A stretch of DNA of 64,000 bases from Acinetobacter proteolyticus (GTDB lineage: Bacteria > Pseudomonadota > Gammaproteobacteria > Pseudomonadales > Moraxellaceae): positions 248,001 through 312,000 of the forward strand of contig NZ_KB849178.1 of assembly GCF_000367945.1 (NCBI RefSeq), written 5' to 3'. Below the pieces are notes generated by a model. It saw nothing but the letters and a program-made list of their open reading frames with translations, did no database searches and was not told the DNA's origin. The position numbers and the translations under genes are program-made. Below, piece after piece: positions 61,885 to 64,000 of the stretch. Each line of letters begins with the position of its first letter. Position 1 is the first letter of the stretch.

Positions 61885-63078
61885 TTAGTGCTGTACCCCA
61901 AATAACAAACTGATATTGCTGCCACCAAAGGCAAAAGAATTACTCAATACATAGCGAATGTTCTCGGTCTGCCGAGCATCTGTGACATAGTTTTGATCCG
62001 CAAGCTCAGGATCAAGCTCAACCTGTTGATGCAAAGGCAAGCCGTTTTGATCTTTTAATAGTTGGGTACAGATAAACGCTTCTATCGCACCCGCCGCTCC
62101 CAAACAATGTCCAGTTTTATGCTTGGTACTACTTAAGGGCACATTCAAGCCTTGAAAGACTTGTCGAACAGCTTTGATTTCCATCGCATCATTTTGCGGT
62201 GTGGCAGTTCCATGCAAATTGATATACCCCACCTCTTGCGCTGTTATCGCCGCACTGTCCAAGGCGCGCTGCATCGCGGTCGCTGCACCTAGACCTTCAG
62301 GATGCGGCGCAGAAATATGCCATGCATCCATCGATTCACCCACACCATATAACATGATCGGTGCGGAGGCTTTGGTCAGTAAAAATAAAGCCGCGGCTTC
62401 GCCAATATTAATGCCATCACGATTGACACCGCAGGGTTGGCAAATATCTGTAGATAAACTTTCCAAACTGTTAAAACCATTTAAGGTCAGTTGGCATAAG
62501 GTATCCACCCCACCGACCAATACGGCATCAGCTAAATCTGCCTGAATTAAACGTTGTCCTGCGGCAAAGGCCTTGGCGCTGGAAGAACAGGCCGTCGAAA
62601 TGGTATAAGCCGCCCCTTGCCAGCCGAGATAAATTTGTAAAGCGTTGGCTAGGCAGCCCATTTCTTGCGGTTGATGCATAATTTCAATGGCAGCATTCCC
62701 ATCAAAATACTGTTTCAATAACAGCTCACTGTCGGATATTCCCGAAGTCGAAGTCCCCATTACAATACTGAGACGTTTTGAATCAATGCTGGCAATTTGC
62801 TGTTGAAGTTCAGTCTCAATTTTTTGCAGAGCGGTCAAAGCAAAGCGCAGATTACGCGAGTCAAATCGACTTAGCGATTCAGGCACAGTCTCAATCAATG
62901 CCTCTGCATAGCGTCCAACCCAAACAGCGCGATCGGCTAAAAATCCTGCTTCCAGTGTCAGGGTATTGTCAGGAGTCGTTAGACCTTCACGAATGTGCTG
63001 AATATCCTGACCTAATGCAGAAAGCCCAACACTTAGGGGAATACCGACTGCTTGTAACTGAGATAAAGATTGACTCAT
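61885..63078 (-). CDS. Beta-ketoacyl-ACP synthase (ApeO-like), second ketosynthase
   Basis: 397 residues. Catalytic triad: TISTACSSSAKAFAAGQRL near 160 (Cys), NLHGTATPQND near 295 and KHKTGHCLGAAGAIEAF near 320; C-terminal NSFAFGGSNISLLFG. It is clearly diverged from the other ketosynthase in the cluster, so the two probably form different partner complexes, as in known aryl-polyene systems. Start overlaps the lipoprotein gene stop as ATGA. Confidence 0.88.
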   Translation of the reverse strand: MSQSLSQLQAVGIPLSVGLSALGQDIQHIREGLTTPDNTLTLEAGFLADRAVWVGRYAEALIETVPESLSRFDSRNLRFALTALQKIETELQQQIASIDSKRLSIVMGTSTSGISDSELLLKQYFDGNAAIEIMHQPQEMGCLANALQIYLGWQGAAYTISTACSSSAKAFAAGQRLIQADLADAVLVGGVDTLCQLTLNGFNSLESLSTDICQPCGVNRDGINIGEAAALFLLTKASAPIMLYGVGESMDAWHISAPHPEGLGAATAMQRALDSAAITAQEVGYINLHGTATPQNDAMEIKAVRQVFQGLNVPLSSTKHKTGHCLGAAGAIEAFICTQLLKDQNGLPLHQQVELDPELADQNYVTDARQTENIRYVLSNSFAFGGSNISLLFGVQH

Positions 63079-63629
63079 GGTTGCACTCCTTGCGCAGATT
63101 GATCGCCATTCAAGGTATTTTCAATCGGGCTCAAAGTCATGCGGTACGGTACCTGCAGATTATCAAGCTCAATGCTATTGTCTTGAGTTTGAATTGCTAG
63201 TACAGCCTTTTCAGCAATAAAAACTTGCTGTTGCATTGCCGATTGTTGTACCCGAACAGACTGTTGTCCTAACTGAGCAAACTGAGGATAGGTTGCGAAT
63301 AACAGATCTCGAACCACAAACTCAAAAGGCAGTAGGCGCATCTGATCAATGCGTTGCTGTACCTTGACCTGCTGCCCATCAAACTGTAATTGGAACAAAG
63401 GTTGACCTGTTAAACCCAAAGCAAGCAGACTGAGTTGCTGACCTTGCTGCTGTTGATACAGTAAGAAGCTAAAGCTTTTATCCTTCCACTGCACTTCAAC
63501 TTGGTCTTGTCGTTGATATTGCTGTGCTGGCCAATGGCTGCTTTTCAGTCCCTGTGCATGAGGCGTCAGTTGACAGCCACTCAACAGCAACATGCTACAG
63601 CATAATATGTTGATCCAGATCCGTTGCAT
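63075..63629 (-). CDS. DUF3261 lipoprotein of the aryl-polyene cluster
   Basis: 184 residues. Lipoprotein signal with lipobox LLSGC (Cys at 19). The mature part is Gln-rich and beta-like (LSLLALGLTGQPLFQLQFDG near 70, split: LSLLALGLTG, PLFQLQFDG), as in DUF3261 proteins found only in aryl-polyene and related clusters. Probably outer-membrane associated and involved in placing the polyene lipid. Function unproven. Confidence 0.8.
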   Translation of the reverse strand: MQRIWINILCCSMLLLSGCQLTPHAQGLKSSHWPAQQYQRQDQVEVQWKDKSFSFLLYQQQQGQQLSLLALGLTGQPLFQLQFDGQQVKVQQRIDQMRLLPFEFVVRDLLFATYPQFAQLGQQSVRVQQSAMQQQVFIAEKAVLAIQTQDNSIELDNLQVPYRMTLSPIENTLNGDQSAQGVQP

Positions 63630-63630
63630 A

Positions 63631-64000
63631 TTAAACCTCTAAGGCTTTCTCTTGCGCGACACCTTCACGGCAGTATTCGGCCAAGGTGCTTAAACGGCGT
63701 TTGGCATTTTTATGAATCGGATTTTGATCATCCCATGCATAACCGGCCAGTAATGATGAAACCATACGACGAATGTTGTCATTTTGATTGCTTGCGAATA
63801 CCACATCCTGAAACTCGCCTTCGTACCAAGACTCGACATAAGCACGAAACACTTTAATCCCTTTACGCAGCGGCAATTCATACTCCTGCATCCAATCCAC
63901 CTGTTCACCATGCAACACTCGATCAACTAAAGGAATTGCCAGACTGGCAGATTTTAATGCAATGGTCACACCCGATGAAAATACGGGGTCGAGAAACTCG
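63631..64000 (-). CDS. FAD-dependent oxidoreductase (halogenase-like), C-terminal part
   Basis: The frame is open to the right edge: EFLDPVFSSGVTIALKSA is followed by LVDRVLHGEQVDWMQEYE, and ends with a TAA just upstream of the lipoprotein gene. FLDPVFSSGV is the conserved motif of the tryptophan-halogenase-like flavoprotein family. Such oxidoreductases occur in aryl-polyene clusters. About 120 residues are visible; the FAD-binding N-terminus is outside the window. Confidence 0.75.
   Translation of the reverse strand, partial: EFLDPVFSSGVTIALKSASLAIPLVDRVLHGEQVDWMQEYELPLRKGIKVFRAYVESWYEGEFQDVVFASNQNDNIRRMVSSLLAGYAWDDQNPIHKNAKRRLSTLAEYCREGVAQEKALEV

Overview
The window looks like chromosomal DNA of an Acinetobacter species, probably not a typical A. 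baumannii isolate. It is AT-rich. Gene content and order match the genus: selO, a BaeSR two-component system, the aspS to ilvE interval that holds the lipooligosaccharide outer-core (OC) locus in Acinetobacter, glnE, queA-tgt-yajC-secDF, and the end of an aryl-polyene-type fatty acid synthase cluster. The species call is inference from recognised proteins and gene order; no database was searched.

Layout. 1-5.9 kb: a partial hypothetical gene, selO, a YkuD transpeptidase, baeR/baeS (minus strand) and a divergent small lipoprotein. A cluster of DnaA-box-like 9-mers lies between the YkuD gene and baeR. 6.2-14.1 kb: two paralogous long acyl-CoA dehydrogenases, a LysR regulator, a glutathione transferase, a PsiE-family protein and two RcnB-like periplasmic proteins. 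14.2-21.2 kb: a phospholipase D-like protein, a ZnuD-type zinc TonB receptor with a His/Asp repeat loop and a Zur-box-like palindrome, an O-antigen-ligase-family protein and a DUF4184 membrane protein.

21.3-39.4 kb: aspS, a lipid A acyltransferase-like gene, then the OC locus up to ilvE. The locus holds three tandem GT25 transferases, a fourth divergent GT25, a HAD-domain protein, GT8-like and GT32-like transferases, a WaaZ/GT42-like protein, a Stealth phosphotransferase, a TupA-like ATP-grasp protein, Ugd and a UDP-glucuronate epimerase, and a conserved-looking transferase next to ilvE. Together they should build a LOS outer core that may contain hexuronic acid and possibly phosphodiester-linked sugar.

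39.5-48 kb: glnE, a GAF histidine kinase gene split by one in-frame TAA, then a degraded P2-like prophage next to tRNA-Leu(CAA). What remains of the phage is an integrase start fused out of frame to a portal gene. Intact cargo sits downstream of the portal: a membrane protein and, facing it, a KAP-family P-loop NTPase. This is the position equivalent to the old/tin accessory locus of P2, so the pair is the best candidate here for an undescribed anti-phage system.

48-64 kb: queA, a LemA pair, tgt, yajC-secD-secF, a divergent hydantoin/Asp-Glu racemase and NCS1 permease sharing two identical GntR-like operator repeats, and the distal part of an aryl-polyene cluster (phosphopantetheinyl transferase, two ketosynthases, ketoreductase, dehydratase, DUF3261 lipoprotein, FAD oxidoreductase) that runs off the right edge.
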